Notes: generated by a model not told the origin, from the letters alone. Numbered from the stretch's first letter, positions 1-11,298 are shown. The stretch is 64,000 nt of DNA from Sycon ciliatum (GCF_964019385.1 NC_088645.1:18993180-19057179), one strand, 5' to 3'. Translations and numbers: made by a program.

Positions 1-480
1 CAATACGTCAACGATTGCTTGCCAAGTCACGTGTACACTCGTACTGCTGCTGCGACTATTTTGTGCTCTTAGAGTTCGTGTGCTTGTGATTATATCCCTC
101 AAGAGGGAATTACGTTCTGTATAATAGCTCACTCCAACCAGCTTACTTTCGCGTTCCCCCATTCTAGTCTAGCCCGCTTGGGGTTATCTTGTGTTTCAAA
201 AGACCTCCACTTTCTTTCTTCTGCCTCTTGAGCACCTTTGAAAGTTGGTAAGTGCAAATTGACTTATAATCACACAACCACGCACAAAACAGGCATTAAA
301 ATGTCGGCGAGAAGACAGGAAACCTAATGTTGATGAAGGTAAAGTGATCGCACTGATACCACGAATACAGTAGGACAATAATTTACTATTTGAACACCGT
401 TTTCCTGTGATTATTATCATACATCATCATCATGCTGAGTGCTAGACTACAAACCCTGCTTCTGTTCGTATTTGCTCCAC
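1..480. other. No gene recognised
   Basis: Only short spurious reading frames on both strands. No repeat family seen elsewhere in the window was recognised here. Confidence 0.4.
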
Positions 481-499
481 GCTATCAGACTTCCGCTCA

Positions 500-597
500 C
501 CTATACAAAAACATATAGGGTACCCCGTAAGAAGGCCTTAGGCCTGTGGGAATGCCCTATTACAAATTTAATAAATAATAATAATAATAAAGCCACC
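500..597 (+). repeat. LINE/SINE-like 3' tail with (AAT)n
   Basis: The stretch contains the words GGCCTTAGGCCTGTGGG and ends in an (AAT)n run. The same GGCCTTAGG.CTATGGG word precedes a (GAT)n tail at 1610-1645, where it follows LINE coding sequence. I infer a truncated retrotransposon 3' end. The next ~900 bp (600-1514) hold only a run of C at about 927 and nothing recognisable. Confidence 0.35.
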
Positions 598-1514
598 CCA
601 TAATAATAATAAACAATCAGTGCAATGACGACTTTTTATGATAATCGCATGAAAACGAACTTCAAATTTTTAAATAGTGTTCTATTTTTCTCGTGGTATG
701 AGTGCCCTCACTTTCCTTTTCGTGATGACATTTCCTTTACTTGTGGAGGAAATAGTCAAGGGAAAATCTGGAGAAAGATCGATTGTCCAAGTCTCAAACA
801 AGGAAACTTCGTTTCCTGTTAGTTTAGGCTTTCACTTACAATGGACTTAGGTATTTATTCTCTGGAAAGTACAAACAACTTATCACTGTAGAGTGCAATT
901 ATCTGGACGACCGATAGAAACACGCCCCCCCCCCCCTATTTCGTAAGTCAGCGCTCAATCCATGACCTAGTACACTGCTTGGGGAAAAATGCATCGACAT
1001 AGCTCAGGTGATGTTTCGCATTCACAGTACCTGACTATGTTATGAATGAAATAATATATCTGGACAGGCATTAAACCCGCAGGAAAGATTCCTGGCACGG
1101 ACATGTACAAGTATCCATAAACAGCTGCCTTTCGGATTTGAGAGCCAATCTTCAATCATTATCACCGTGTGTCTCCGATTTGGCAAGCAATGGTAGTGTT
1201 AAATAAATACTCAAGCTGTGAACAAATGTCCTGGACATTATCGAGGAAGTGTGCGAAGAGTACCTATCCTGATCTGTGACACCACAATAGATATCAATGC
1301 AATCCAAGCAACCTCAATTCACATCATTTTGGTCAAGTTGGCGTAGGCACGTACTTTTGAGGAGCTGCACAAGCGCAGGTTGCCCCGTTCTGAGGACATC
1401 CAATACCCGTGCATGTAAGGCTGTCTGCACAAACATATTAAAAAGAACATGAGAGGTGGGATGATGTTTTCGATGAATTATGTACATGCATAATTCAAAG
1501 TAATATTATTTCAT

Positions 1515-1648
1515 GGACTGCACTTGACCTGCAGTCCTTGCTAGCTGCCGCACGCGATAGATTCTTATGGCGCTCGCTTGTTCATACTTGCTCTGTGACG
1601 CCCCGACGGCCTTAGGGCTATGGGCTTATGATGATGATGATAATTCAA
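1515..1648 (+). mobile_element. RTE-like LINE, 3' end fragment
   Basis: One frame reads LDLQSLLAAARDRFLWRSLV followed by HTCS and a stop, then a short UTR and a (GAT)n tail. This is the usual C-terminal end of RTE-type endonuclease/reverse transcriptase proteins (a 'DRxxWRxLV' segment next to the stop, with a microsatellite 3' tail). Only the last ~130 bp are present, so it is a strongly 5'-truncated insertion. Confidence 0.6.
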
Positions 1649-1812
1649 AGTATTATGTACATCAATGTTCGCGGACATACGGAAGTATTCAGAAAAAGAA
1701 TTGCGCCTAGTAGGCATCGGCAGCTAATGCTCGTTTATTTACTAATAATTCTTTCCGCACTGCTCGTTGTTTTTCAGCATATTAATGTTAGCTTGAATAC
1801 TCGTTCTGCACT

Positions 1813-2430
1813 TTAACCCTTTGGAGTCCATGGTTCGATTTCGAACCATGGGCATTTTGTATGCATGTGGGCGCAGTCAAACTTTCGGTTTTCGCCCAAA
1901 TCTTGACCAAATTCAACAATCGAAGGGTCTAGATGCCAGAGAAAACTCTCACCTATCGCCTCGAACAGGTCCGAAGACTCTTCGATGAGGTTTGAGAGAG
2001 CGGCGAGCGATCAAACATTTCGAATTTTCAACGCTGCGTGCTGCGAGTCAGCAGTGCGTGAAAAAGGGATTTTCCCAGCTTCATGACAGGCGGCACGTGC
2101 CAGGACCGGCGCGACGCGAAGTCACGGCAAAGTAAGATTCTACTCGAAAAATTTTGAACAGTTCCGAGCTAGATTCAGTGAAATGGCTACAGGAGACCGA
2201 TTTCGTCTCAGATCTGGAGCTGGACTCGCGTTTGGGGCGCGTTGTGGCGGACAATGAAAAGTGCTCTTGGCGGGTTTGGGCTCATTGTATTTCTCTCATC
2301 AAGAACTTTCCCACGAGCCCAAGATCTTCAAAATCAGTCGAACCAAAGTTATGTTGGAAATGGTGTGCGCATTTTCGTGACCGCCACAAATTCTGCGGAC
2401 GCAAAACAGTTACGGACTCCAAAGGGTTAA
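1813..2430. mobile_element. piggyBac-type MITE, TTAA-flanked
   Basis: A 610-bp element lies at 1817-2426. It has perfect 13-bp terminal inverted repeats, CCCTTTGGAGTCC and GGACTCCAAAGGG, and TTAA on both sides (1813-1816 and 2427-2430). TTAA duplication with a terminal CCC is the signature of the piggyBac superfamily. An inner palindrome at 1828-1851 (CCATGGTTCGA, TT, TCGAACCATGG) sits just inside the left end. There is no transposase; the open frame inside (2154-2492) runs out through the right end and is not thought to be a gene. Confidence 0.85.
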
Positions 2431-3068
2431 TTCTTGAAACCGAAGTGAGAATTGTGGGTAAAAAGGATCGAAAAGAACGTCATAAATTCTAATCGCGTGC
2501 AGCATATGAGAGTCTGGCAAATCTAAAAGTACTTGCATGCATTCCTTTCGGGGTTTCAATATCTCTTTAACGACTTTGAATGCAAATGGGTTGGGTGTAA
2601 CAAAACCAAGACCACGAACTTGTTCTGCCTCTCGTTGAGCAGTACGTATGTATGGACCTCCGTTGCACTTCGAAGTAAGGTCACAACTCCCTACTCAGTT
2701 TCCCTGTACTGCGGCATTAGCGTAGTGAATTTTCAGTGTGACATTGCTGCGGGTATGATACTGCCGACTCCAGTAGAAGGATATTCATTCAGGAGCTGCA
2801 GATGAGGTTTGGATGGTGAGCACAATCTTTTCAGCCTTCTGCCAACTGAGGTCATCTTGATCTTACCGCCATGCCAGATGATCGACACTATTGGAAACAT
2901 CAACTACAGAAATATTTTAATCGGCATGGCGAGGCTTCTTCCGTCTGTAAGTTCAGTTTCCCTCTACGTCTTCTTTGAGACTGATAAAATCTATAATATT
3001 GAATGATCCTAGTTTTCACCTTCTTCTGCATACTGCGGCAATGTCGCTCCGAAGCAATTCAAAAGGAA
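2431..3068. other. No gene recognised
   Basis: Short open frames only (2533-2805, 2809-3006). They have no recognisable domain or neighbour relation. Confidence 0.35.
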
Positions 3069-3510
3069 CACCAGATAGCAGCGTGAGTCATTGTCGCTCC
3101 TGGACGGTGAGACAGACGTTGAGGCCCCTCGGTCATTCGCAAATTGTGCCTGAAGAGCACGAGGTGTTTGTCGCGCTGGAAGCGGAGCGTCTCTGTAAGT
3201 TTGTATCCCTGGTGATGTTTGTGCCTGGACAGCACTAATATAAGTGGTGCTCTTCAGGCACAATCTTCCTCAGCCTACTCAAGCTCAACTGATGAGGGGT
3301 GAATTCCCCGAAACACTGTGTATTGAGCAGGGAATGGTGCTTTCTTACAGGTTTGCCGAGTCGAAGGTTCGATGGACTTCTCGTGTGCTCTGGATGGCAG
3401 TCGTGAGTCAGTCAAGTGTCAAGTAAAGTCGGCGGAATAGCGCGAGCTCCGGTGTGGGGAGCAAACCTTTCTGACAAATCATCGCCGAAGTCGCAACCAC
3501 TACTTCGTAA
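3069..3510 (+). mobile_element. Hammerhead-bearing element, copy 1
   Basis: A single copy of the retrozyme-like family found at 9.66-11.72 and 52.48-53.10 kb. The left part (3069-3142) is in the opposite orientation to the rest, so the copy contains an internal inversion joint. The right part runs through the hairpin, the ribozyme (3283-3328) and the conserved end ACTTCGTA, where it meets (TAA)n. The apparent 60-87 residue ORFs here are conserved between copies only because the DNA is; the conserved part coincides with the ribozyme. Confidence 0.8.
3283..3328 (+). ncRNA. Type I hammerhead ribozyme (copy A)
   Basis: Stem I GCTCAA (3283-3288) pairs perfectly with TTGAGC (3323-3328). The core CTGATGA is at 3289-3295. 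Stem II is GGGG/CCCC (3296-3299, 3306-3309), and GAAA is at 3310-3313. Stem III is a short ACA..TGT helix, and the cleavage dinucleotide UA is at 3321-3322. All conserved core bases are present. Hammerheads with short stem III are known from retrozymes and Penelope-like elements. Confidence 0.88.
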
Positions 3511-3797
3511 TAATAATACTACTCAATAATAATATTGTAAAGAACTCTTCCTCTCCTCTCCTCAATGCGCTCTCAAAGCCGACTTACTGCTACCCTCGGT
3601 AGCCATTACACACACCAACCAAGGAAGGGTTGCAGGTAGATACTAAAATTCCTCCTGACAGCTGTTTCGCCTTCATAAGGCTCATCAGAGAAGGTGATAT
3701 TGAATAGGATGATATCAGGTGGAGATGGTCAGATGTATACTACAAAACATGGGGGCATGATTACGGGCAACGTGTGAGAATGAGAAGTTACAATTCT
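3511..3797 (-). mobile_element. Probable Penelope-like element remnant
   Basis: Non-coding sequence around the hammerhead at 3651-3694, ending against (TAA)n-rich sequence at 3510-3540. The assignment rests only on the ribozyme type; edges are uncertain. Confidence 0.35.
3651..3694 (-). ncRNA. Hammerhead ribozyme, Penelope type
   Basis: Read on the minus strand, stem I CCTTCT pairs with AGGAGG (six pairs, one wobble). The core CTGATGA is followed by stem II GCCTT/AAGGC with loop ATG, then GAAA, then C-AGCT-G, then the cleavage site UC. The very short stem III with a self-complementary loop (CAGCTG) is the form described in Penelope-like retroelements. Its sequence differs from the copy A family. 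No reverse transcriptase reading frame is visible beside it, so it is probably a relic of a terminal repeat. Confidence 0.85.
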
Positions 3798-3936
3798 CCA
3801 GCAACACATTGCCAGGGGTTCCAAGAAAATGGCAGGTGAGTAATCCAATCACAAGCTGCTAATCCCTTCAGCAACACAGTGCCAGGGGTTCCAAGAAAAT
3901 GGCAGGTGAGAAATCCAATGACAAGCTGCTAGCATT
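3798..3936 (+). repeat. Tandem duplication of ~69 bp
   Basis: Two nearly identical copies lie side by side, each with the word GCCAGGGGTTCCAAGAAAAT and AAGCTGCTA near its end. No coding or structural role is apparent. Confidence 0.8.
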
Positions 3937-4557
3937 AATTTTCTAACGGCTAGGTTATAGTTTAAGAATTTTGGCGAGCCATCAAACAAAGTGAAAGGAA
4001 GTAGAGTAGAGTACTAAGTGTGCAGTGCAGCAAAAGTTACAAAGAGTGCACACACGCATGAATGGACTGTAGTTACATGTAGATCTACTTTTCACTTGGG
4101 CAGTTCTCCAGCCAACCGCGCAGGCATGCAGAGACGCACCGCGTCGACCGTCCCCGCAGAGTCCCCCTCCGGCGTTCTCCCGAGCAACGGATCTCCGCTG
4201 GCCGTCACACCTTGCAGCGCACCGTACGTGGCCCGACCGACCGCTACCTCGCGCTGTCCCCAATTGCGCCTCCCTTGCTCGCTGCCGTTGAACGTCGAGA
4301 CAACGCAGCTGAGCGTGGCGAAAGCAGAAATGAGAGTCCTAGGAGGAATTCGCTCGTCTGCCCCCACAGCCGAGTTGTCCACGAAGACCATGCTTCCACG
4401 ATAATGACACCGCTCCCTTCTTTCCATTATCGACACACTCACTGACCAAGCAGGAGCGGATGCAGTTTTGAGAGCTCTGCATCCGTTTGTGAAAGTGGTA
4501 GTTTTTGGATCCTTATAAAGCATATCTAGGGCGTGCCCTTATAACCTTACCACCAAT
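3937..4557. other. GC-rich leader of the LINE, no gene seen
   Basis: From about 4100 the sequence becomes GC-rich and runs into LINE ORF1. Open frames on both strands overlap one another (4018-4404, 4092-4523) and show no domain. It may be the LINE 5' untranslated region. Confidence 0.35.
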
Positions 4558-5713
4558 CATGGCGAGCACTGGTAACTCAAGACCCCGATGGATGGCACTG
4601 ACCTCGGAGCAGATGCGAGAGACGTCCGGGAAATTCGATTGCCCACTGTCGTCTTTTTGTGAGAACTTGGACAATCCACTTGTCCAGGCAAGAAGGCAGC
4701 AATGCCTGTTCATTCTGGCGAAGTAAAATACCAACCAACCACTGGGGACCATAGTGGTGGATGTCGCGAATGCACTGGGAGATGTTGGATACAACGACCT
4801 CACATCTGTTCAGTTAAGTTCACAGCATGAGTGCATTGTAACCTTCATGTCCACTGCGAGTCTAGAGCGTGTTGTTCGGGAGGGCTTTTCTCTATTGAAT
4901 AAGACTATTTTGGTTTCAAACGTACTGGATTCGATCATCCAGCTGCATATATCTGACCTCCCTGTCTGGATCTCGGACATTGCATTGACGGACGCTCTCA
5001 AACCGTACGGTTGTCCCGCTTCAACAGTTCGATACGGGCAAGTCATCACAAAGCATGGCTTCGATGTTACAACCGGGGTACGCTTTTTAAGCCTCAAACT
5101 AGGGAAACAATGCCACTCCATTCCATCCTACGTTCAAACGACAGGGGGTCACGTCTTTGCCGTACGGTATAAGCATCAACCACGCACCTGTAGGGTATAC
5201 GAGTCCCCAGGTCACCTGGCCGCGGACTGCCCCACCAGGCCACGCACCCCTCGTGGAACGTACGCTTACAGGGTCAAATCGGGACCCCAGAAAGGGCGCG
5301 AGGATCAGCCACTGCCTGAAAGCCTAGCCTCTGCAGTCAAATCGGTCCCCCAGGTGGTCATCGGTGCAGACAAAGCGCGAGAGGATCAGCCACAACACGA
5401 CCGCCCGGGCGCTTCTCCAGCTGGTCAGGTCGACTCGAGACCCCTGGAGGAGGGCACGGGTACACATGGCAGCCAAGACTCAGCTTCTGCCGTAACTGTC
5501 AAAATGCGACCTGAGCATGATAAACAAAGCAACCACGTGGAACTTGACCTGACTCTGTCTCCTGACAGCAGCTGGGCGGAGGGGTCGGACCGTCCACGTG
5601 AGGGGAAACTGTCAGGGGGCGATGAGGCTAGAGCATTGGCGATATTGGCAGACTGCTTCGACAAGAGGCCGCGGGAATCGACCTCCCCATTGGTAGTTTC
5701 TAGTGATAACTAG
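4558..5713 (+). CDS. LINE ORF1 protein, RRM-like plus zinc knuckle, frameshifted
   Basis: ORF1 of a non-LTR retrotransposon, an RNA-binding protein that packages the element RNA. The start MASTGNSRPRW at 4558 is in a different frame from the main body (4754-5713), so there is a frameshift near 4720-4750. The main body holds an RRM-like stretch. A CCHC zinc-knuckle-like segment follows at about 5188-5232 (CRVYESPGHLAADC), where the second cysteine of the CX2CX4HX4C pattern is tyrosine. The rest is a polar, proline- and charge-rich C-terminus. ORF2 follows after about 280 bp. The element is inactive as read. Confidence 0.75.
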
Positions 5714-5990
5714 AGGAAGAAGAAGGCGAAAAAGATCACTGCGTCAAGCAATAAGCAGATAACTTGGCGCAGATAACATCTTCTCCCCCTGTGTAGCCCT
5801 AGGTATACAAACACAATCTGGTTTTCCCTGTCCTACTTCAACCTCGTGTCTTCCTCCAGCTTCCTCATTCTTATCTTTAGCTTGATCCTTTTAGGTATTT
5901 CATTAGATTTTAGGACCCTTAGCCATACATGTAACTATGCACCCGCTTACGCCAAATGTCCCTCCCCTTTTTTAATTACTTCCTCCTGCA

Positions 5991-8095
5991 ATGGAGGGTA
6001 GCAAGCATCCTCGCATTCTCTGCACAAACGTTTTCGGCCTAGCCAGCAAACATCCCGACCTACAGCACGCACTCCTGCAGCATCAGCCCGACGTAGCAAT
6101 TGTGACAGAAACGAAGTTCACTGCGGAGAAAGTGCTTCCCTCTGACATCAGCTTCCCTGGATACAGCTCACCACTTCGGTTGGACAGAACGGCACATCGG
6201 GGAGGGGTAGCCATCTGGGTGAAGTCGTCACTCTCTTCCATGCTCATCCCTGAACACATGTCCCCCGCACATGAGATCATCTGGGTTTCTCTACAGCTGG
6301 CGCCAGGTCTCCGCACCGTCTTGGGAGCAGTGTATCGGCCGGGGTCCTGTACCCCTGGGGATCTTACCTTAATCAATCATCTCGACAATATCCTCCCAGA
6401 AGCTAGACACCAGGGCTCCCACATTATCCTAGCTGGCGATTTCAACGTGCACAACCGGGCTTGGGTGAACAGCTCGAAAACTACGCCTGCAGGCGAGGCT
6501 CTCGAAGAAACCTGCGCTGCCCATCTTCTTGTCCAGCATGTCACAGTACCGACTCGTGGAAACAACCCGCTAGATCTCATAATGTCAACGTTCACGTCCC
6601 CAGTAACTACACGTGTACTTCCGCCCCTCGGTCGATCTGACCATGCAGTTGTACTGTCAGACTTTTCTTCCGTGCTCCCTAGACGTGAACCCCTGTTAAG
6701 CGAACAGTGTTTCGCTAGAACAGGGCAGACTGGGATCGCCTCAGGGCGCACCTTCGTAACGTGGAATGGGGTGATATCATCACGGAGGACCCAGAAACCT
6801 CCTGTGAGCAGGTTATCGCTTCGATTACTGCAGCTGTTGCACAGTTTGTCCCATCTAAAGTCTGGAAACGAGGCCTTCCGATCCGGTATGGTGGACGCCT
6901 GAATGCACCCAGACCAAGAGGGAGAGGGAGAAAGCAGAGGCATTCGCTCGCTTCTTCTCGAAGAAATGTAGCGTTACCGGTCCGGACCTTGTGGAGGCTG
7001 ACCTACCGGTCCCTGCTTCCTCAGAGGCTTTACCTCTTCGCACCATCCGCTTCCGCCCACAGGCTGTCCGCCGCCTCCTGGCAAGGCTCGACGTCTCCAA
7101 GGCTACCGGGCCTGACCGTTTTTCTGCTCGCGTCCTTAAGGAATGTGCTCATGAGCTCGCAGAGCCACTGTCCAAGTTATTTGCTTTATGCTTCCGGTCT
7201 GGAGTGCAACCTAGGATGTGGAAGACGGCCAACGTGGTTCCGATCCACAAGCGATCTTCCCGCTCAACCCTTAAGAACTACAAGCCCGTATCCTTACTGT
7301 GCATAATCTCGAAAGTAATGGAAACTCTTGTCAACAGACACATCGTAAACTATTTTGAAGACCATCATCTGCTCACGTCGCACCAGTTTGGATTTCGCAG
7401 AGGCCTCGGAACATCGGACGCTTTGCAAGCTCTCCAAACTGCCTGGACAAGCGCTGTGGGCTGTGGAGGGGCGGCTCGTATCCTAGCTGTGGACATCGCA
7501 GGAGCGTCTGATCGTGTCTCGCATGTCGGCCTCATCCACAAGGTGCGTAGCCTAGGCATAGATGGTCCGCTTCAGAGATCGCTGGCCTCGTACCTGGACA
7601 CCCGTTCCCTACAGTGCCTCGTTGGAGGGCGTACGTCATCTAGGTATACGACCTCCGCTGGAGTCCCCCAGGGAAGCATCCTTGGACCAACGCTTTTCCT
7701 GGCCTACGTCAACGACTCGCCAGATGTTCTCGCTGACGGTGCCAGCTTGGAAGCCTATGCTGATGATACAACTTTGTACAGCTTAGTCACCTCCCAGCAG
7801 ACCCCAACAGTCGTCGCGCAGTCACTGCAGGTGTCCGTTGACCGACTGCACGAGTGGGGTCGTACATGGAAAGTGATGTTTGAACCGACCAAATCCCAGG
7901 CCATGACAGCCACCCTCAGACGCACCGGCTTAGATCTCCCCCCACTCCTGTTTGGTGGCACACTGGTGCCCGAGACAACCACCATCACCCTCCTTGGTGT
8001 GAAGGTGGACGCCAAGTTGACCTTCAGCGACCACCTACGCTCCGTAGCCACCCGTGCACGCCAACGGCTTGGGGTCGCCCAAGAGCCGCCCACAT
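5991..8095 (+). pseudogene. LINE ORF2: APE endonuclease and reverse transcriptase, broken
   Basis: The first frame (5991-6702) is an APE-type endonuclease with the segments VTETK, GDFNVHNRAW and GRSDH. A second frame (about 6745-6900) continues the linker. A third (6991-8095) is the reverse transcriptase, with VDIAGASDRV (motif A, usual Phe replaced by Ser), SAGVPQGSILGP (motif B) and the catalytic AYADDTTLY (motif C). At least two frame changes separate the parts. Similarity stops at about 8095, before the usual C-terminus, where the GCGAAAACGG array begins. The domain order suggests a Jockey/CR1/I-like LINE; the exact clade is uncertain. Confidence 0.85.
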
Positions 8096-8121
8096 ACTCA
8101 CCCCCGCCGGCCAGTGTAAAC

Positions 8122-8412
8122 GCGAAAACGGTTCTTCCGCGAAAATGGTTCCAGGCATACCCCGGTAACCCCCTGGAACCGTTTTCGCTAGCGAAAACGG
8201 TTTCACCCTAGCCGCGCCAACAGTACCTCCGCGAAAACGGTTCTTCCACACATTTCCTGCATCTATGGCCTTCTTGGAACCGTTTTCGCGGATGGGGTCT
8301 CAAACGGTTCCAGCTAGCCGCGAAAACGGTTCCTCCGCGAAAAAGGTTCCACACATTTCCTGCATCTATGGACCGTTTTCGCGGATCGACATGCATCCGC
8401 GAAATCAGTTCC
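8122..8412. repeat. Array of GCGAAAACGGTTCC motif, both orientations
   Basis: About ten copies of a 14-bp motif occur in 290 bp. Forward copies are near 8122, 8139, 8191, 8231, 8320, 8337 and 8399; reverse copies are near 8175, 8276 and 8371; a partial one is at 8302. Two face each other as a perfect 26-bp palindrome at 8177-8202 centred on GCTAGC. A second phrase, CACATTTCCTGCATCTATGG, occurs at 8249 and again near 8353. The array begins where the LINE is cut off. It is not a simple microsatellite because spacing and orientation vary. Confidence 0.9.
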
Positions 8413-8469
8413 CAATCATGAGTTGTGCTTTCGGTTTTTTTCTTCAAAACGTCCTGAAGATGTCTTCTC

Positions 8470-8751
8470 TTGGTGGTAATCGGGCGTGTTACGACGAAGT
8501 CTTGCAAGCGTTGCTTGCAAACGCCTGCCTCGTTTCCTGCGGACGCGAAGAGGCGTAGAGCAATAAAACGCTTTGCAGTCAACTTCGTCTTGGATCGTGG
8601 GGTCCTTTTTCGCCTAACAGATGAAGGCCTACCACAATGGATCACAGACGATGGCCAACAAAAGGAGATCTTGCATCCATGCCACTCGCATGATAGGTCT
8701 GGTCACCTTGGCCGTGATAAGAGAGGAGGAAGGTCTGTGAGAGGTGAGTAA
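8470..8751 (+). pseudogene. Integrase zinc-binding (H2C2-like) fragment
   Basis: The frame contains FVLDRGVLFRLTDEGLPQW and then HPCHSHDRSGHLGRDK. This resembles the H2C2 zinc-binding domain that precedes integrase catalytic cores. No catalytic core follows. It could come from a retroelement, a Ginger-type DNA transposon or a domesticated integrase gene. Treated here as a fossil fragment only. Confidence 0.45.
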
Positions 8752-9659
8752 CTAATATTACTTGGATTGATTTATTATCAGTCTCAAATCAGTGAAAGTC
8801 GAGAGGATGGTAGTGTGTGGTGTAAGTAAGGGAGTTAGTGCACCACATTTAATTATTATTACTTTCAACCGTCTTCATGAAGGCCCACACACAAAACTGA
8901 CCACAACTGACAAGACTTCTGTTCGCATATCAGTACAGTAATTGACCCGGATTAACTCACTTCATATACATGTAAGCACGCACCTAATTTTCCACCATAC
9001 TGTACAGACTTTCAACCCGGGTTGAAAATTCTCATGTTAACACAGGCTAAGGCCCGGGTTCCACTGCGGCTCCGCTGCTCCGCGGTACATGCAGCGGAGC
9101 AGCGCGGTTCCACTGACACTCACCATTCGCGGTGCCGCGGTCGTGCTCCACACTTCTTGATGACATTTCATTTGCCTGCAAGTGCAGTGCTTGAACGAAG
9201 GAAAATTCAAAAGTTAACATTTCCTGGCATTTTCAGGAGGTCACTATGGATACATTGACGGTAGCAAAGTTTGTCCAGCGCTGTGTGAACTGGATCACGG
9301 TTTGCCAGTGTTATCTTGCTGCAGAATGTTGGAGTGTTTTGAGTCTGCCCTTTTCGTTCTGCCGTTATGTCACGCAAGTACTATTCTCTATCTGACCTTT
9401 TTTTGCAAATTATCTGTATGTGCCCAATGCGTTCCACTTGTTGTGTAGCTTTCGACTTCGTAGTTTTCGGCTGTAGTTTATTAGTAGAATAGTGGTGCAT
9501 ACATGTATTTCCTCGTATTACAGTCATGTACAATCATGTATGTCCGCGGCTTTTAACACTCAGTAAGTCTACGTCGACTATCTGTACAATGTCATTACTG
9601 TATACATTTATCATTATTACAGTACAGTATATTCACTCAGCGTTATTTGCAATAATAAT
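8752..9659. other. No gene; one GC-rich hairpin
   Basis: No coding region is supported. A hairpin lies at 9073-9104, with CGCTGCTCCGC facing GCGGAGCAGCG. It sits next to the phrase GGCCCGGGTTCCACT, which looks like a transposon end whose partner I did not find. Confidence 0.4.
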
Positions 9660-10188
9660 AATAATTTGTAAGAAAGGGTTTGCTCCCCACACCAGAGCTC
9701 GCGCTCTTCCGCCGACTTTACTTGACACTTGACTGACTCACGACTGCCATCCAGAGCACACGAGAAGTCCATCCGTTCTCACCGTCCAGGAGCGACACTG
9801 ACTCACGCTGTTATCTGGTGTTCACGAGGTGTTTGTGGCGCTGGAAACGGAGATTCTCTGTAAGTTTTTATCCCTGGTGATGTTTGTGCCTGGAGAGCAC
9901 TATACTCTAGTGGTGCTCTTCAGGCACAATCTTCCTCAGCCTACTCAAGCTCAACTGATGAGGGGTGAATTTCCCGAAACACTGTGTATTGAGCAGGGAG
10001 TGTTGCTTTCTTGCAGGTTTGCCGAGTCGAAGGTTCGATGGACTTCTCGTGTGCTCTGGATGGTAGTCGTGAGTCAGTCAAGTGTCAAGTAAAGTCGGCG
10101 GAATAGCGCGAGCTCCAGTGTGGGGAGCAAATCCTTTCTTACAAATCATCGCCGAAGTCGCAACCACTACTTCGTAGTAATAATAATA
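9660..10188 (+). mobile_element. Hammerhead-bearing element, copy 2
   Basis: It starts against (TAA)n at 9650-9663 and ends at ACTTCG before another (TAA)n. The first ~110 bp are inverted relative to the rest, with the joint near 9772. The remainder runs in the ribozyme-sense direction through the ribozyme at 9949-9994. Confidence 0.8.
9949..9994 (+). ncRNA. Type I hammerhead ribozyme (copy B)
   Basis: Same design as copy A: stem I GCTCAA/TTGAGC, CTGATGA, stem II with one G-U wobble, GAAA, UA cleavage site. All core bases are present. Confidence 0.85.
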
Positions 10189-10342
10189 ATAATAATAATA
10201 AAGGGTTTGCTCCCCACACCGGAGCTCGCGCTATTCCGCCGACTTTACTTGACACTTGACTGACTAACGACTGCCATCCAGAGCACACGAGAAGTCCATC
10301 GAACCTTCGACTCGGCAAACCTGCAAGAAAGCACCACTCCCT

Positions 10343-10388
10343 GCTCAATACACGGTGTTTCGGGGAATTCACCCCTCATCAGTTGAGC
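10343..10388 (-). ncRNA. Type I hammerhead ribozyme (copy C, intact core)
   Basis: Stem I GCTCAA/TTGAGC, CTGATGA, stem II GGGG/CCCC, GAAA and UA are all present. Stem III reads CACCGTG instead of CACTGTG. Confidence 0.85.
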
Positions 10389-10820
10389 TTGAGTAGGCTG
10401 AGGAAGATTGTGCCTGAAGAGCACCACTTATATAGTTCTCTCCAGGCACAAACATCACCAGGGATACAAACTAACAGAGACGCTCTGTTTCCAGCGCGAC
10501 AAACACCTCGTGAACACCAGATAGCAGCGTGAGTCAGTGTCGCTCCTGGACGGTGAGACAGACGTCGAGGACCCTCGGTCATTCGCAACGCTGTCACCTC
10601 CAAACCAACTAGTCGCAAGGCCGCGCCGGGCACAACAGTACGAAGTAGTGGGTGCGACTTCGGCGATGACTTGTAAGAAAGGGTTTACTCCCCACACCGG
10701 AGCTCGCGCTATTCCGCCGACTTTACTTGACACTTGACTGACTACCGACTGCCTTCCAGAGCACAAGAGAAGTCCATCGAGCCTTCGACTCGGCAAACCT
10801 GCAAGAAAGCACCACTCCCT

Positions 10821-10866
10821 GCTTAATACACAGTGTTTTGGGGAATTCACCCCTCATCAGTTGAGC
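10821..10866 (-). ncRNA. Hammerhead ribozyme (copy D, core altered)
   Basis: Same layout as copy C. The GAAA core box reads AAAA and one stem I pair is lost (TTAAGC). Probably inactive. Confidence 0.75.
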
Positions 10867-11298
10867 TTGGGTAGGCTGAGGAAGATTGTGCAAGAAGAGC
10901 ACCACTTATATAGTGCTCTCCAGGCACAAACATCACCAGGGATACAAACTTACAGAGACGCTCTGTTTGCAGCGCGACAAACACCTCGTGAACACCAGAT
11001 AGCAGCGTGAGTCAGTGTCGCTCCTGGACGGTGAGACAGACGTCGAGGACCCTCGGTCATTCGCAACGCTGTCACCTCCAAACCAACTAGTCGCAAGCCC
11101 GCGCTGGGCACAACAGTACGAAGTAGTGGTTGCGACTTCGGCGATGACTTGTAAGAAAGGGTTTGCTCCCCACACCAGAGCTCGCGCTATTCCGCCGACT
11201 TTACTTGACACTTGACTGACTCACGACTGCCATCCAGAGCACACGAGAAGTCCATCGAACCTTCGACTCGGCAAACCTGCAAGAAAGCACCACTCCCT

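Noticed and set aside
2154-2492. 112-residue ORF in the piggyBac MITE
   Set aside because: It crosses the right terminal repeat into flanking DNA and has no transposase features.
10245-10427. Recurrent ~60-residue ORF (MVLFRHNLPQPTQAQLMRGE...) at six or more sites
   Set aside because: Its conservation follows the DNA of the hammerhead element; the most conserved residues are the ribozyme itself, and some copies read it in repeats facing both ways.
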